In this document: positions 1 to 8,635 of the stretch, one piece after another | How the letters are laid out: each line of letters starts with the position of its first letter | Numbering within the stretch: the stretch's first letter is position 1 | Assembly (NCBI GenBank): GCA_947459185.1 | Contig: CANHCU010000020.1 | Coordinates: forward strand, 1 to 40,175 | Source: Planctomycetaceae bacterium | Lineage (GTDB): Bacteria > Planctomycetota > Planctomycetia > Pirellulales > UBA1268 | DNA length: 40,175 bases | Direction: 5' to 3' | Position numbers and translations under genes: made by a program | Notes under the pieces: generated by a model | Database searches by the model: none | What the model was told of the DNA's origin: nothing | The model's input: the letters and a program-made list of their open reading frames with translations, nothing else

Positions 1-24
1 AAAGCGTTCAAAAGGCGAATCACC

Positions 25-603
25 ATGTCAGAATTTCTGTCTGAGATCGAAGGCTGCGACCTGTTGGCCCGCCTGTTCAGGGCAAGGGGCTATTCGATTG
101 AGAGAAACCTTGTGTTTCGGGAGTATGGCGTCGAGTTCCACGTTGACGGGTGGGATGCGAAGCAGCGGGTCGGCTTCGAGTTTCTCTCCAGCGAAGATGA
201 CGACCACGACGACCTGACGCTCTCGGAGTATCAGACGCTGGCAACGGCGCAGCAGCGGGGCGAATTGGCGCTGTTCGTCATCGATGAGGTGGAGCCGCTA
301 TCGGCTGCCGACCTCGCCCTCCAGGCCAACGATTTTCTCGACGAGGTGGCCGACGCGAGGCGATCGCCTCGCACCGCCGGTCCCGCGCGGAAGCAGGCGG
401 CGAAAAAGAAGAAGCAGGCGGCGGTGAAAGTCGCCGTGGAAAAGAAACGGAAGAAAGTCGTGGCGAAGAAGGTGGTCGCCAAGAAAAAAGCCGCCGTTGC
501 CACGAAGGTCCGGGCTGGCAAGAAGTCCACGGTGAAGAAGTCCGCCAGCAAGAAGGTTGCGAGCAAGAAGGCCGCCAAGAAGAAGGCTGCGAGCAAGCGC
601 TGA
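25..603 (+). CDS. Hypothetical protein with histone-H1-like lysine/alanine-rich tail
   Basis: The 192-residue protein has two distinct halves. Residues 1-105 are mixed acidic/hydrophobic with an acidic patch (EDDDHDD near residue 60) and look like a small globular domain that I do not recognise. Residues 115-192 are almost entirely Lys, Ala, Val, Ser and Arg, with repeated KKxA/KKVxxKK units like the tails of eukaryotic histone H1, AlgP or chlamydial Hc1. Such tails bind DNA or RNA non-specifically, so a nucleoid-associated or nucleic-acid-tethering role is an inference. No signal peptide is visible. The gene converges on the ketosynthase gene with only about 10 bases between the stop codons. 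The ATG has a weak AAGGCG-like ribosome site upstream. The function of the N-terminal domain is unknown. Confidence 0.75.
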   Translation: MSEFLSEIEGCDLLARLFRARGYSIERNLVFREYGVEFHVDGWDAKQRVGFEFLSSEDDDHDDLTLSEYQTLATAQQRGELALFVIDEVEPLSAADLALQANDFLDEVADARRSPRTAGPARKQAAKKKKQAAVKVAVEKKRKKVVAKKVVAKKKAAVATKVRAGKKSTVKKSASKKVASKKAAKKKAASKR

Positions 604-613
604 GCGGAGCCGC

Positions 614-1933
614 TCAGCCTGTCCGTTTCATGACGACGGCGGCGTTGTGTCCACCGAAGGCGAACGACTGCGTGATCGCCGTCTCGATCGGGCAGGGACC
701 GGCCTCGCGGGCGAACCGGAGGTCGCGGATCGGGTTCTCGAGGTTGTGGCACGCATGGGTCGCCTGGTGGGCGATCGACAACGCGGTGACCGCCGCTTCG
801 ATGCCGCCGCTGGCCCCGATGCAGTGGCCGGTCAGCGACTTGGTGGCAGCGACGAGCGGCGTCGCTCCGAAGAGCCGCTCGATGACTGACGACTCGATCT
901 CGTCGTTGACTGCCGTGCCTGTGCCGTGGGCGTTGATGTAGTCCACATCGCCCGGTGTGCAGGCGGCGTCGTGTACGGCGGCGGTGACCATCTCGGCGAT
1001 CCGAGTACCCGAAGGTTCCATCGACATGATGCTGTAGGCATCGAAGTTTTCGGCATAGCCAACGATCTCAGCATAGGCCCGCGCTCCACGGCGGCGGGCG
1101 GCCTCGGCCTCCTCGCAGACCAGCACGGCGGCACCGCCCTCGGCGAAGAGAAAGCCGGTGCGGTCGCGGTCGAAGGGGCGGTTGGCCCGCTCGGCATCGG
1201 AGCCCTCGGCAGCCAGGGTTCGGGCGATGTCGAAACCCCGAAAGATGCCGCCGTAGGGATCGCAGAGATATTCCGCACCGCCGCAGAGCGCCATGTCCAC
1301 CGAGCCGGCGGCGATCGCCCGGAAGGCATGCCCGACGGCAACGGTTCCCGCGGCGCAGGCCTGCGAAAACGTCAGGTTCGGCCCGCCGAGCGACCAGCGG
1401 ATGCCGAGCAGGGCCGACACGGCGTTGGGCATCATGGACGGAACGGCGTAGGGATTGAAGCGGGGCGGCATGGGGGGCAGGATCGCTGGATCGGGGACGT
1501 CGCCTGTCAGCGGGCTCATGACGTGATTGGCGAGATTGCCCACGAAGGAAGTGATGCCGCCCACGCCGGTGCCCATGAAGACGCCGCAGCGGTTCGGAGC
1601 CTGGCCTTCGAGGCGAAAGGTGTTTTTCTTGGCGTCGGCGGATGAGGTGTTAATGCCCGCGTCGCGGATCGCCTCGGACGAAGCCGCGATCGCGAGCATG
1701 CCGCTGGTATCGAGCTGCATCTGCTCGATTCTGCCGATGCCCAGCGACGGCCAGTCGATGGATGGAAGCGGAGCCCAGATCGTCGATGAAGTCTCGGCGT
1801 AACGCCGCCATGCCGACGGCACGGAAGCCACCGCATTCCGCCCCGCCATCAGGGACGACCAGCAGTCCGGGGCCGAGGTGCCCAGCGGCGAGATCATGCC
1901 GATGCCGGTGACGACCACCCGCCGGCGATTCAT
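614..1933 (-). CDS. Beta-ketoacyl-[ACP] synthase, FabF/KAS II family
   Basis: This 439-residue thiolase-fold enzyme condenses malonyl-ACP with an acyl chain. The N-terminus VVVTGIGMISPLG is typical of FabF. The catalytic triad is visible: Cys193 in SQACAAGT, His336 in NAHGTGT, and His370 in KSLTGHCIGASGG with Lys365. It starts inside the end of the acyl carrier protein gene (ATGA overlap), so the two are translationally coupled. The order ACP then KS resembles acpP-fabF, but no fabD, fabG or fabH lies alongside. Residues 140-170 are Pro/Met-rich (PPMPPRFNPYAVPSMMPN), as in FabF-like enzymes. It could be a housekeeping KAS II or a dedicated KS for a specialised lipid. The divergent type III PKS favours the second, weakly. 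Confidence 0.92.
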   Translation of the reverse strand: MNRRRVVVTGIGMISPLGTSAPDCWSSLMAGRNAVASVPSAWRRYAETSSTIWAPLPSIDWPSLGIGRIEQMQLDTSGMLAIAASSEAIRDAGINTSSADAKKNTFRLEGQAPNRCGVFMGTGVGGITSFVGNLANHVMSPLTGDVPDPAILPPMPPRFNPYAVPSMMPNAVSALLGIRWSLGGPNLTFSQACAAGTVAVGHAFRAIAAGSVDMALCGGAEYLCDPYGGIFRGFDIARTLAAEGSDAERANRPFDRDRTGFLFAEGGAAVLVCEEAEAARRRGARAYAEIVGYAENFDAYSIMSMEPSGTRIAEMVTAAVHDAACTPGDVDYINAHGTGTAVNDEIESSVIERLFGATPLVAATKSLTGHCIGASGGIEAAVTALSIAHQATHACHNLENPIRDLRFAREAGPCPIETAITQSFAFGGHNAAVVMKRTG

Positions 1934-2187
1934 GCCAGGGCTTTTTCCTCGACGCGCCGGCTGATGTAGGCGACCACATCGCCGACGGTCGCCAGAGACT
2001 TCGCATCGTTGTCGTTAATCGAGCCGCCAAACTCGTCCTCGAGGGCCATGACGAGCGTCACGGAATCGAGCGAATCGGCACCGAGATCCTCGCGAATCCG
2101 CTGATCACCGCCGAGGTCCGCGGCATCGACCTTCAAGACGTCTATGATCGTTTTTTCGACGCGTGAGCGAATTCCTTCGTCCGACAT
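1930..2187 (-). CDS. Acyl carrier protein
   Basis: The 85-residue acidic helical protein carries the phosphopantetheine site Ser39 in the motif GADSLDS, followed by a typical helix II (VTLVMALEDEFG). It would be modified by a holo-ACP synthase and carry acyl intermediates as thioesters. Length and charge match the ACP family. The ATG is preceded by AGGAAAG on the minus strand (about 2191-2199), a good ribosome site. Its stop overlaps the ketosynthase start by 4 bases, so it is the first gene of a two-gene operon. The SLDSV sequence after the serine differs slightly from the common SLDTV of housekeeping AcpP, which leaves room for a specialised role. Confidence 0.93.
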   Translation of the reverse strand: MSDEGIRSRVEKTIIDVLKVDAADLGGDQRIREDLGADSLDSVTLVMALEDEFGGSINDNDAKSLATVGDVVAYISRRVEEKALA

Positions 2188-2419
2188 GGCTCTTTCCTAG
2201 GTCTTCGCTCGGGCAGTCGAACGGTAGCGGTCAGGCTGGTATCGTGTCGCGCCGAAGGCGCTGCCGTCAAGGGGCCACCGCGGGGGGGCGATTTCGTCCC
2301 GGGTACGCGGCGACACACTCGATCCCGGCTCCGCTTCGTGTAGGCTCTGGGTTTGGCCTGCAGGGGCCGCCAGTCGTCCGGTGCCATGTTCGGAAACCTG
2401 TTTCGAAAGAGAGAGATGC
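2188..2419. promoter_or_regulatory. Divergent intergenic region between ACP-KS and type III PKS genes
   Basis: This 232-base stretch separates two divergent transcription units and must hold the promoters for both. I could not identify convincing -35/-10 boxes. A short perfect hairpin (GCGCC, GAA loop, GGCGC) lies at 2249-2261. A purine-rich ribosome site (AAAGAGAGAG) precedes the GTG at 2420. No ORF here has convincing coding character. Confidence 0.5.
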
Positions 2420-3499
2420 GTGCGTCAGCCTTCGAATGATTCGCCAGCGGTTCGGATCGCGGCCGTAGGGATTGCCAATCCGCCGGTTCGCGTCGCGCAG
2501 GCACGGGGCATGGAACTGGTGCGGGCACACTACGGCGACGTGCTGTCCGAACGCAGCATGGACGTCCTGGAAAAAGTCTTTTCGCACCCAAGCATCCTCA
2601 CCCGGTATCTGTCGTTCGACACAGAACTCGACGTCCTCTCGCTGAAGAATGAGGATGCCGACCGGCGGATGGAACGGTTCACCCACTGGTCCACCGCATT
2701 GTCGCAGCGGGCGGCGGTGGCGGCCCTCGCCCAGGTGGGGGCATCGGCGGCCGACATCCGTGAGATCGTCGTCAACACCTGCACCGGCTACATATGCCCG
2801 GGCGTGTCGACCTACCTGCTCGAGGCGATGAAACTCGACCGCGGCGTCCGCGTGTTCGACGCCGTGGGGAGCGGCTGTGGCGGGGCATTGCCCAATATCG
2901 ATCTCGCCACATACAGCCTGCATGCCAACCCGAAGGGGATCGTTCTGTCGGTTGCGGTGGAGATCTGCAGCGCGACCTACCAGATGGACAACGACATGAG
3001 CCTGCTGATCTCCAACGCGATCTTCGGCGACGGGGCGGCGGCGGCGGTCCTGTGGACCCGCCCCGAGGGCCTGCGGATCATCGATTCGGCCGGATGCATC
3101 GACACCTCCTTCCGCGAAGATGTGCGGTATGTCTACAAGCAGGGAAAGCTCCACAACAAGCTGTCCGTGCAGCTGCCCAAGGTCGTGCGAACCGTGGTGC
3201 CGCCGATGATCGACGGACTGCTCGAACGGAACGGACTGTCCCGTGGCGACATCCAGCACTGGGCCATCCATCCCGGCGGCGACAGGATGGTGGCGGCGCT
3301 CGAGGAGGCTCTCGAACTCACCGAGGAACAGATGGCACCGACGAGGCAGGTGCTCCAGGATTACGGCAACATGTCGTCGCCCACGGTCCTGTTCATTCTG
3401 AAGCACCTCATGGACCGCGGCATCAAGCCGGGCGAGAAGGTGCTCATGACGGCCTACGGCGCCGGCATGTCGGCGTACGCCTGCCTCCTCGAGGCCTGA
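2420..3499 (+). CDS. Type III polyketide synthase (chalcone/stilbene synthase family)
   Basis: The enzyme extends an acyl starter with malonyl-CoA and cyclises the product. From the GTG at 2420 it has 359 residues. The chalcone-synthase triad is present with family spacing: Cys153 in GSGCGGAL, His284 in WAIHPGG, and Asn317 in YGNMSSPTVLFIL. The VEICSATY and NAIFGDGAAAAVL segments also match the family. An upstream GTG at 2381 would add 13 residues rich in Cys and Glu. I prefer 2420 because AAAGAGAGAG sits just before it and homology begins soon after. The product cannot be read from the sequence. Alkylresorcinol, alkylpyrone and small phloroglucinol-type products are all possible. The ACP-KS pair is divergent, and a methyltransferase lies about 2.4 kb downstream beyond an unrelated gene. 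Confidence 0.9.
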   Translation: MRQPSNDSPAVRIAAVGIANPPVRVAQARGMELVRAHYGDVLSERSMDVLEKVFSHPSILTRYLSFDTELDVLSLKNEDADRRMERFTHWSTALSQRAAVAALAQVGASAADIREIVVNTCTGYICPGVSTYLLEAMKLDRGVRVFDAVGSGCGGALPNIDLATYSLHANPKGIVLSVAVEICSATYQMDNDMSLLISNAIFGDGAAAAVLWTRPEGLRIIDSAGCIDTSFREDVRYVYKQGKLHNKLSVQLPKVVRTVVPPMIDGLLERNGLSRGDIQHWAIHPGGDRMVAALEEALELTEEQMAPTRQVLQDYGNMSSPTVLFILKHLMDRGIKPGEKVLMTAYGAGMSAYACLLEA

Positions 3500-3661
3500 C
3501 GCCCGTCCGTAGCCGCCTGCCGTCGATTTTCGTATGATCGAGACGCGTCTCGGCGGCGGTGGATGCTGCGCCTGGGAACGCCGCATGCGTCTGGCATCCG
3601 TATGGATGGATGCGGACGCGAGGTTTGATTCCACCGGACTCGGTTCATCAGGGAGGCTGTC

Positions 3662-5740
3662 ATGTCGGGACGCAGGGAGTGGTGCAGGATTGGGACGGGT
3701 CGGGGCATGGCGTGTCGCGTCGCCTGCGCTCTGGCCGCCGCGGTGCTCGTCGCGTTGGCTCCCGGTCGTGGCGAGGCGGCATCCTTTCCCCCGAGCGAAA
3801 AGCTGCTGCCAGCCTCCACCCGCGTCTGGGTGAGCGTGGCCGATCCCCAGGCCCTGCGGAAGCGTTTTGAGCGTTCGGCCCTGGGCGGCCTCGTCTACGA
3901 TCCGCTCATGAGCACCTTCCTGGATGGCCTGCGGCAGCAGGGCAGGACCTCCGCCGACCCGCTGCGGGGCACGCTCGAGATCACCCTCGAGGAGGTCGAG
4001 AAGATCGCCGGGGGCGAGATCGCCCTGGCCGTGATCGAACGGTCGGACGGCATGCTGACAACGGTCGCGCTCATCGACACCGCGGGCCGAGAGGCCGAGG
4101 TCGGGCCGGTCGTGGAGGCCTTGCTGGGGAGGGTGGCCGCCAAGGGGGGCAAGCCGCTCGCCGCTCCGGCCCCGATCAAGGCTTTCACGTTCCCCGCGCC
4201 GCCTGCCTCTGGTGCGGCGGCGCCGGCCAGCACCACGGCGGTTGCGTCGGCCACCGCCAAGCCCCGGCAGTTAGCCATGGCGGTGCTGCCGTCGGCCGTC
4301 ATCCTCGGCGATCGGGCCGATGCCGTGGCCGAGATGGCCCCGGCAGTCGGCAACGCTGCCGCCGGTCGGACTGATCCGCTCGCGGCGGTGCCGGCATTTG
4401 CAAAAGTGATGGAACGCTGTGGGAAGGGCGTGCCTGCAACGGCGACGCCGGTGCGGTGGTTCGTCGATCCGCTGGCCTACCTGGCCGCCGACCGGCGGAC
4501 GTTTCCCCCCAATAAAAACAAGAAGGGGCCCGATTACATCGCCATCCTGCGACGGCAGGGATTCGACGCCGTGAATGCCGCTGGTGGCTACCTGTTCTTT
4601 GGGGAAGGCAAAGTCGATCTCCGGCACAACACGCTGATCTATGCCCCGCCGCAGAACGGCCGACCGGCCGACGGCCCCGATCGTTTCGAGAAGGCGGCCC
4701 GCATGCTGCGTTTTCCAAACGTGGAGGGCCTCGCCCCGGCGGCATGGGTGCCGGGCGGCGCGGGGTCGTGGGTGTCATTCCAGTGGGATATCGCGAACGC
4801 GTTTGACTCGATGCAGCCACTGGTGGACGACGTCATCGGTGAGGCGGGGGTGTTTGAGGATGTCATCGCCAGCCTCGAGGAGGATCCGGATGGTCCACAG
4901 ATCAAAGTGCGTGACGACCTGATCAAGCATCTCGGGAAGCGGTGTGCGGTCGCGAGCGACCACATGACGCCCATCGACCCGGACTGCGAGCGGATGCTGA
5001 TTGCGATCGAGACCAACAATCCCGAAGCGGTGGCGGTGGTGATCGCCAAGGGGATGACGAGCGAGTCGGACGTCCGCAAGGTCGAGGCCGGCGGGCATGT
5101 GATCTGGGAGACGGTCAAGGCAGCGGCCACCCCTGAGAACAACGCAGGGTCGCCGGACGGCGACGACGCTGCCGGCCGGCGGCGGGCCAGGCAGCGGGAG
5201 CGGCAGGAAAAGGAGACGGTCTGGCCGAACCTCTCCGTGGCCGTCGCCCACGGGCACATCTTTCTGGCGTCGCACCGCGACTTCCTCGAACGCGTGCTGA
5301 GTAATCCGCGCACGTCGTCGATTGTCGAAGACGGTGGCTATCAGGACGTGGCCGCCGAACTCAAGCAACTGCTCGGCGGAGAGTGGGCGATGAGTTCGTT
5401 CAGTCGTACGGAGAAGGAGATCAGGCCGGCCTATGAACTGCTCCGTGCCGGTCGTCTGCCCGAGAGCAAGAGCCTTGCCGGCACGTTGCTCAGGAGGGTT
5501 TTGGAAGGCGAACAACCGCAGGATGGTCAGCGGCGTGGCACGTCTCAGGATTCCACGCGTGATTCCAGTGCGGGAAAGCAGAAAGTGGACGGCAGTTCGC
5601 TCCCCGAATTCGAGCAGATCAGCCGTTATTTCGGGCTCAACGGTATGAGCATGCAGTCCACGCCAGAGGGCTGGTATCTCGTAGGCGTTGGCCTGTGGGA
5701 TGGCGGCAAGCAACAGGCCGCCGCGCCGGAAGCGAAGTAG
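3662..5740 (+). CDS. Large exported protein of unknown function
   Basis: This 692-residue protein begins with a basic segment and a hydrophobic core (ACALAAAVLVALAPGRGEA) that looks like a Sec signal peptide cleaved near residue 40. The mature part starts with SFPPSEKLLPASTRVWVSVADP, a phrase resembling planctomycete exported proteins related to DUF3352. Two Ala/Pro/Thr-rich low-complexity linkers occur at about residues 165-200, and a charged region (RRRARQRERQEKE) at about 510. No catalytic motif or lipobox is visible. GGGAGG lies just upstream of the ATG. It is separated from the type III PKS by 162 bases, so it may be its own transcript. A 7-bp stem (5748-5754 with 5762-5768) just after the stop could end transcription. 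The function is not recognised. Confidence 0.8.
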   Translation: MSGRREWCRIGTGRGMACRVACALAAAVLVALAPGRGEAASFPPSEKLLPASTRVWVSVADPQALRKRFERSALGGLVYDPLMSTFLDGLRQQGRTSADPLRGTLEITLEEVEKIAGGEIALAVIERSDGMLTTVALIDTAGREAEVGPVVEALLGRVAAKGGKPLAAPAPIKAFTFPAPPASGAAAPASTTAVASATAKPRQLAMAVLPSAVILGDRADAVAEMAPAVGNAAAGRTDPLAAVPAFAKVMERCGKGVPATATPVRWFVDPLAYLAADRRTFPPNKNKKGPDYIAILRRQGFDAVNAAGGYLFFGEGKVDLRHNTLIYAPPQNGRPADGPDRFEKAARMLRFPNVEGLAPAAWVPGGAGSWVSFQWDIANAFDSMQPLVDDVIGEAGVFEDVIASLEEDPDGPQIKVRDDLIKHLGKRCAVASDHMTPIDPDCERMLIAIETNNPEAVAVVIAKGMTSESDVRKVEAGGHVIWETVKAAATPENNAGSPDGDDAAGRRRARQRERQEKETVWPNLSVAVAHGHIFLASHRDFLERVLSNPRTSSIVEDGGYQDVAAELKQLLGGEWAMSSFSRTEKEIRPAYELLRAGRLPESKSLAGTLLRRVLEGEQPQDGQRRGTSQDSTRDSSAGKQKVDGSSLPEFEQISRYFGLNGMSMQSTPEGWYLVGVGLWDGGKQQAAAPEAK

Positions 5741-5747
5741 GCGGGTC

Positions 5748-5768
5748 GGCGGTCGTCGAGAGACCGCC
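5748..5768 (+). terminator. Possible terminator hairpin after exported protein gene
   Basis: A perfect 7-bp inverted repeat (GGCGGTC / GACCGCC) with a 7-base loop begins 7 bases past the stop codon. There is no T-tract, so it may act as a transcript-end stabiliser rather than a classical intrinsic terminator. Confidence 0.4.
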
Positions 5769-5872
5769 ATTCTCTGCCGTGGATGGCGTCCTCTCGCCGG
5801 GGGGATGGGGGAGAGGCGTCGTTCTCCCCCCCGTCTGGCGCGATTGTGATTGGGAAGGCTGTGGAATGAATG

Positions 5873-5895
5873 CCTGTCGTGCCGATAACGACAGG
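5873..5895. terminator. 8-bp perfect hairpin upstream of methyltransferase gene
   Basis: CCTGTCGT and ACGACAGG form a perfect 8-bp stem with a 7-base loop, 58 bases before the chosen methyltransferase start. It lies inside the open frame that would extend the methyltransferase upstream, which argues against the longer start. It could be a terminator, an attenuator or an operator. No T-run follows it. Confidence 0.4.
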
Positions 5896-5953
5896 TATGC
5901 GGGCAGCCGAGGGCTGTCGTTCCACGGACGGTGAACGGATCAGGAGCCATCCC

Positions 5954-6835
5954 ATGAATCCAGCATTGCGGAACTGTCCCCTCCTTGAACGGGCATCCCG
6001 GTCGCAACCGCTTCCCTACGCGCCGTTCCCGTGGAGCCTGCGACGCTGTGCCGACACGGGGTTTGTCTACCTCGCCAATCCGCCCGCGCAGGATCTCTTT
6101 CGCGATGCGTTTGCGTGGGAGGTGACCCACAAGGCCGAGAGCCAGCGTCGCCAGCAGGCCGAGCCTGCCATTCACGCCATGAGCGAAGCCTTAAAAACCT
6201 TCCGTCGTCGCGTGCTCAAACGCGACAAGGTCGCTGCGATGGGCCGGAGCATCGCTTGCACGTTTGGGGCAGGATCGATCCGGCTGGTGGATGTCGGCTG
6301 CGCGGAGGGCACGCTGATCGAGCGTGTTGTCATGGGCGTGCCCGCTGCCGTCGCCGAACGCATCGAACCGATCGGTATCGAAATCTCGAACCACCTCGCC
6401 GCCGTCGCCGACCGAACGCTGGCGGGCCGGGGTGGCCGCTGCATCCATGCGACTGGGATCGAGGGACTCGGCATGCTCGAGCCCGCAAGCGTGCATCTGA
6501 TCGTGCTGTCCTGCATCCTGGAGCACGAGATCGACCCGCTGAAGCTGCTGCGACGCTGCCGCGAACGGCTCACGGCGCAGGGGCGGGTCATCGTGAAGGT
6601 GCCGAATTTCAACTGTGTCGGCCGCTTGCTCCGAGGGCGGAAATGGTGCGGTTTTCGCTGGCCAGACCACGTCAACTACTTCACCGCCACCACGCTGGCT
6701 TCGATGGCCAGCAGTGCCGGTTTCGAAGTCGTGCGGATGGGGCTTTTCGACAGGTCGCCTCTCAGTGATTCGCTCTACGCAGTGCTGGGAGGTGCGGTTG
6801 GTCGTTCGGTGCGTGGTGGGAAACGCGCAGCCTGA
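5954..6835 (+). CDS. Class I SAM-dependent methyltransferase (Methyltransf_23-like)
   Basis: This 293-residue protein has the SAM-binding motif I LVDVGCAEGT at about residues 111-120 and the later motif VHLIVLSCILEHEIDPLKLL (about 175-195), as in Methyltransf_23/UbiG-like enzymes. Residues 5-45 (NCPLLERA ... RRCADTGFVYLANPP) resemble the N-terminal zinc-ribbon region of this family, but most of the cysteine ligands are gone. The motif FRWPDHVNYFT near residue 230 fits enzymes acting on sugars or cell-surface precursors. I chose the ATG at 5954 because AGGAG lies 8-12 bases before it. The frame is open from 5870, but that stretch covers a hairpin. The substrate is unknown. Confidence 0.85.
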   Translation: MNPALRNCPLLERASRSQPLPYAPFPWSLRRCADTGFVYLANPPAQDLFRDAFAWEVTHKAESQRRQQAEPAIHAMSEALKTFRRRVLKRDKVAAMGRSIACTFGAGSIRLVDVGCAEGTLIERVVMGVPAAVAERIEPIGIEISNHLAAVADRTLAGRGGRCIHATGIEGLGMLEPASVHLIVLSCILEHEIDPLKLLRRCRERLTAQGRVIVKVPNFNCVGRLLRGRKWCGFRWPDHVNYFTATTLASMASSAGFEVVRMGLFDRSPLSDSLYAVLGGAVGRSVRGGKRAA

Positions 6836-6927
6836 TTCGGGCCAGCGGCTCGGCCGGGCTCTCCGTGGTATCCTCTCCTTCCCCGGTCCGTCTCAGCACC
6901 TCAGCCAGCACCCGTGATTGTTTCTCC

Positions 6928-8589
6928 ATGAGCACCCCGAGCACCCTCGTCTTTGGGCATCGCAATCCCGATACCGATGCCATCTGTTCGGCCATCGCCT
7001 ACGCCGATCTCCTCCAGCAGACCACGCGGCCCGACGCCATCGCCGCCTGCTGTGGGCCGCCCAACAAGCGGACCGAGTATGTGCTCACGCGGGCCGGACT
7101 GCCGGCTCCGCGGATCGTGATGGACGTGCGGCCCTCTGCCGAGGACCTCTGCCGCCGCGAGATCGTGACGGCCTCGTTTGGTGATTCGTTTCACGACGCC
7201 TACCAGCGGATGCAGGCGGCCGATCTGCGTGCTATACCCGTCGTGGACGATCGCCGCCGGGTGGTGGGCGTGCTTTCCGTGCTCCATCTCATGGATCTGT
7301 TCTTCAAGGACGAAGGTGACCCGCTCAAGCTTCGGACGGTGACGACCTGCCTGCAAAAGATTCACGACGTGCTCGGCGGCCAGTTCCAGCACTCGCTCGA
7401 TCCCGAGCAGCGGGACGAACTGCTCGTGATGGTGGGGGCGATGAGTGCCGAGGGCTTCACCGATCGGATGCACAAGTTTCCGGCGGAGCGGCTGATCGTG
7501 GTCTGCGGCGACCGGCCCACGATCCAGCTCCCGGCGATCGAGCATGGCGTGCGGCTGTTGGTGATCACCGGCGGGTTTTCACTCTCTCCCGGGCTTGCGG
7601 AACTGGCGAGGATCCGAAATGTCTCGGTCCTCCTCAGCCCCTTCGACACGCTCAATACGGCCCTGCGGATCAAGTCGTCGCAGTTCATCGATCGGGTGGT
7701 GGATACCGACGTTGTCACCGTGTTGGGCAAGGCCAGCGTCGTCGAGGCCCGCGCCATCGTGGAGCGGTCGCCGCAGCCGGTGTTTCCTGTGGTCACCGAC
7801 GACGGCGAACTGGTCGGCCTCTCTTTCAAGTCTGACCTTATCAATCCTCCCAAGCCCCGACTCGTCCTCGTGGATCACAACGAACTGTCGCAGGCGGTCA
7901 GCGGTGCGGACGAGGCGGAGATCGTCGAGGTGCTCGACCATCACCGGCTGGGCGGGGGACTCAAGTCAACGCAGCCGATCCGTTTCATCAACGAGCCGGT
8001 GGGCTCGACCTGCACGCTGGTGGCCCGGCAATTTCGAGCCGCTGGAATCGTGCCGCGGCCGGGGATTGCACTCTGCATGGCGTCGGGGATCATTTCAGAC
8101 ACGCTTTTCCTGCGCTCGCCCACGACCACCGACACCGATCGCGAGGTGCTCGCCTGGCTACGGACCATCTGCGACGTCGATCTTGACCACTACGCCCGTG
8201 AGTTTTTCGAGATCGGTTCGGCGTTGCGGTCGAGCCTGCCTGCGGAGGTGATCGGCGAGGACTGCAAGGAGTTTACGGAGCACGGCGTGCGGTTCTCGAT
8301 CTCGCAGATCGAGGAGACCGGCTTCGACCTCTTCTGGGAGCGGAAGGATGAACTGCGGGCTGCACTCGAGGAGTTTGCTGTTCACAACCGCTTCGATTTC
8401 TCGGCGCTGCTGGTGACCGACGTGGTGAGCAACGGGTCGCTGTTGCTGCTCTCGCGGGAGAGCGAGGCATGGGAGGAGATCAACTATCCGCGTCTCGACC
8501 GGAGTCTTTACTCCCTCAAAAACGTGGTCAGCCGCAAGAAGCAGTTGCTGCCGCTGTTGTCGCAGTTGATCGCGACGGCACGCGCCTAG
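6928..8589 (+). CDS. ppaC: Manganese-dependent family II inorganic pyrophosphatase with CBS-DRTGG-CBS insert
   Basis: The enzyme hydrolyses pyrophosphate to phosphate in the cytoplasm. In 553-residue numbering, the DHH-family metal motifs are GHRNPDTD (His11, Asp15, Asp17), VDHN (Asp316) and LDHH (337-339). ASGIISDTL follows, and the C-terminal substrate-binding SRKKQ is at 535-539. Between the first and second metal motifs lies a regulatory insert: CBS 1 (about 66-127), a DRTGG domain (about 160-260) and CBS 2 (about 261-309). In characterised CBS-PPases this insert binds AMP, ADP, ATP or diadenosine polyphosphates and tunes activity. The ATG at 6928 fits the usual N-terminus (TLVFGHRNPDTD); the open frame begins 21 codons earlier without homology. 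The start codon has only a weak ribosome site. Confidence 0.93.
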   Translation: MSTPSTLVFGHRNPDTDAICSAIAYADLLQQTTRPDAIAACCGPPNKRTEYVLTRAGLPAPRIVMDVRPSAEDLCRREIVTASFGDSFHDAYQRMQAADLRAIPVVDDRRRVVGVLSVLHLMDLFFKDEGDPLKLRTVTTCLQKIHDVLGGQFQHSLDPEQRDELLVMVGAMSAEGFTDRMHKFPAERLIVVCGDRPTIQLPAIEHGVRLLVITGGFSLSPGLAELARIRNVSVLLSPFDTLNTALRIKSSQFIDRVVDTDVVTVLGKASVVEARAIVERSPQPVFPVVTDDGELVGLSFKSDLINPPKPRLVLVDHNELSQAVSGADEAEIVEVLDHHRLGGGLKSTQPIRFINEPVGSTCTLVARQFRAAGIVPRPGIALCMASGIISDTLFLRSPTTTDTDREVLAWLRTICDVDLDHYAREFFEIGSALRSSLPAEVIGEDCKEFTEHGVRFSISQIEETGFDLFWERKDELRAALEEFAVHNRFDFSALLVTDVVSNGSLLLLSRESEAWEEINYPRLDRSLYSLKNVVSRKKQLLPLLSQLIATARA

Positions 8590-8635
8590 CCGTAGGTCGA
8601 AAGGCCACGATAGACGAAGGAAGGGAAGGAAAAAC

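Noticed and set aside
2267-3634. A 455-codon open frame antisense to the type III PKS
   Set aside because: It mirrors a strongly conserved gene, has His/Arg/Gly-rich composition typical of antisense G+C-rich DNA, and shows no family motif.
4775-6175. A 466-codon open frame antisense to the exported protein and methyltransferase
   Set aside because: Composition is Arg/Pro/His-rich and it spans two well-supported genes and their intergenic hairpins.
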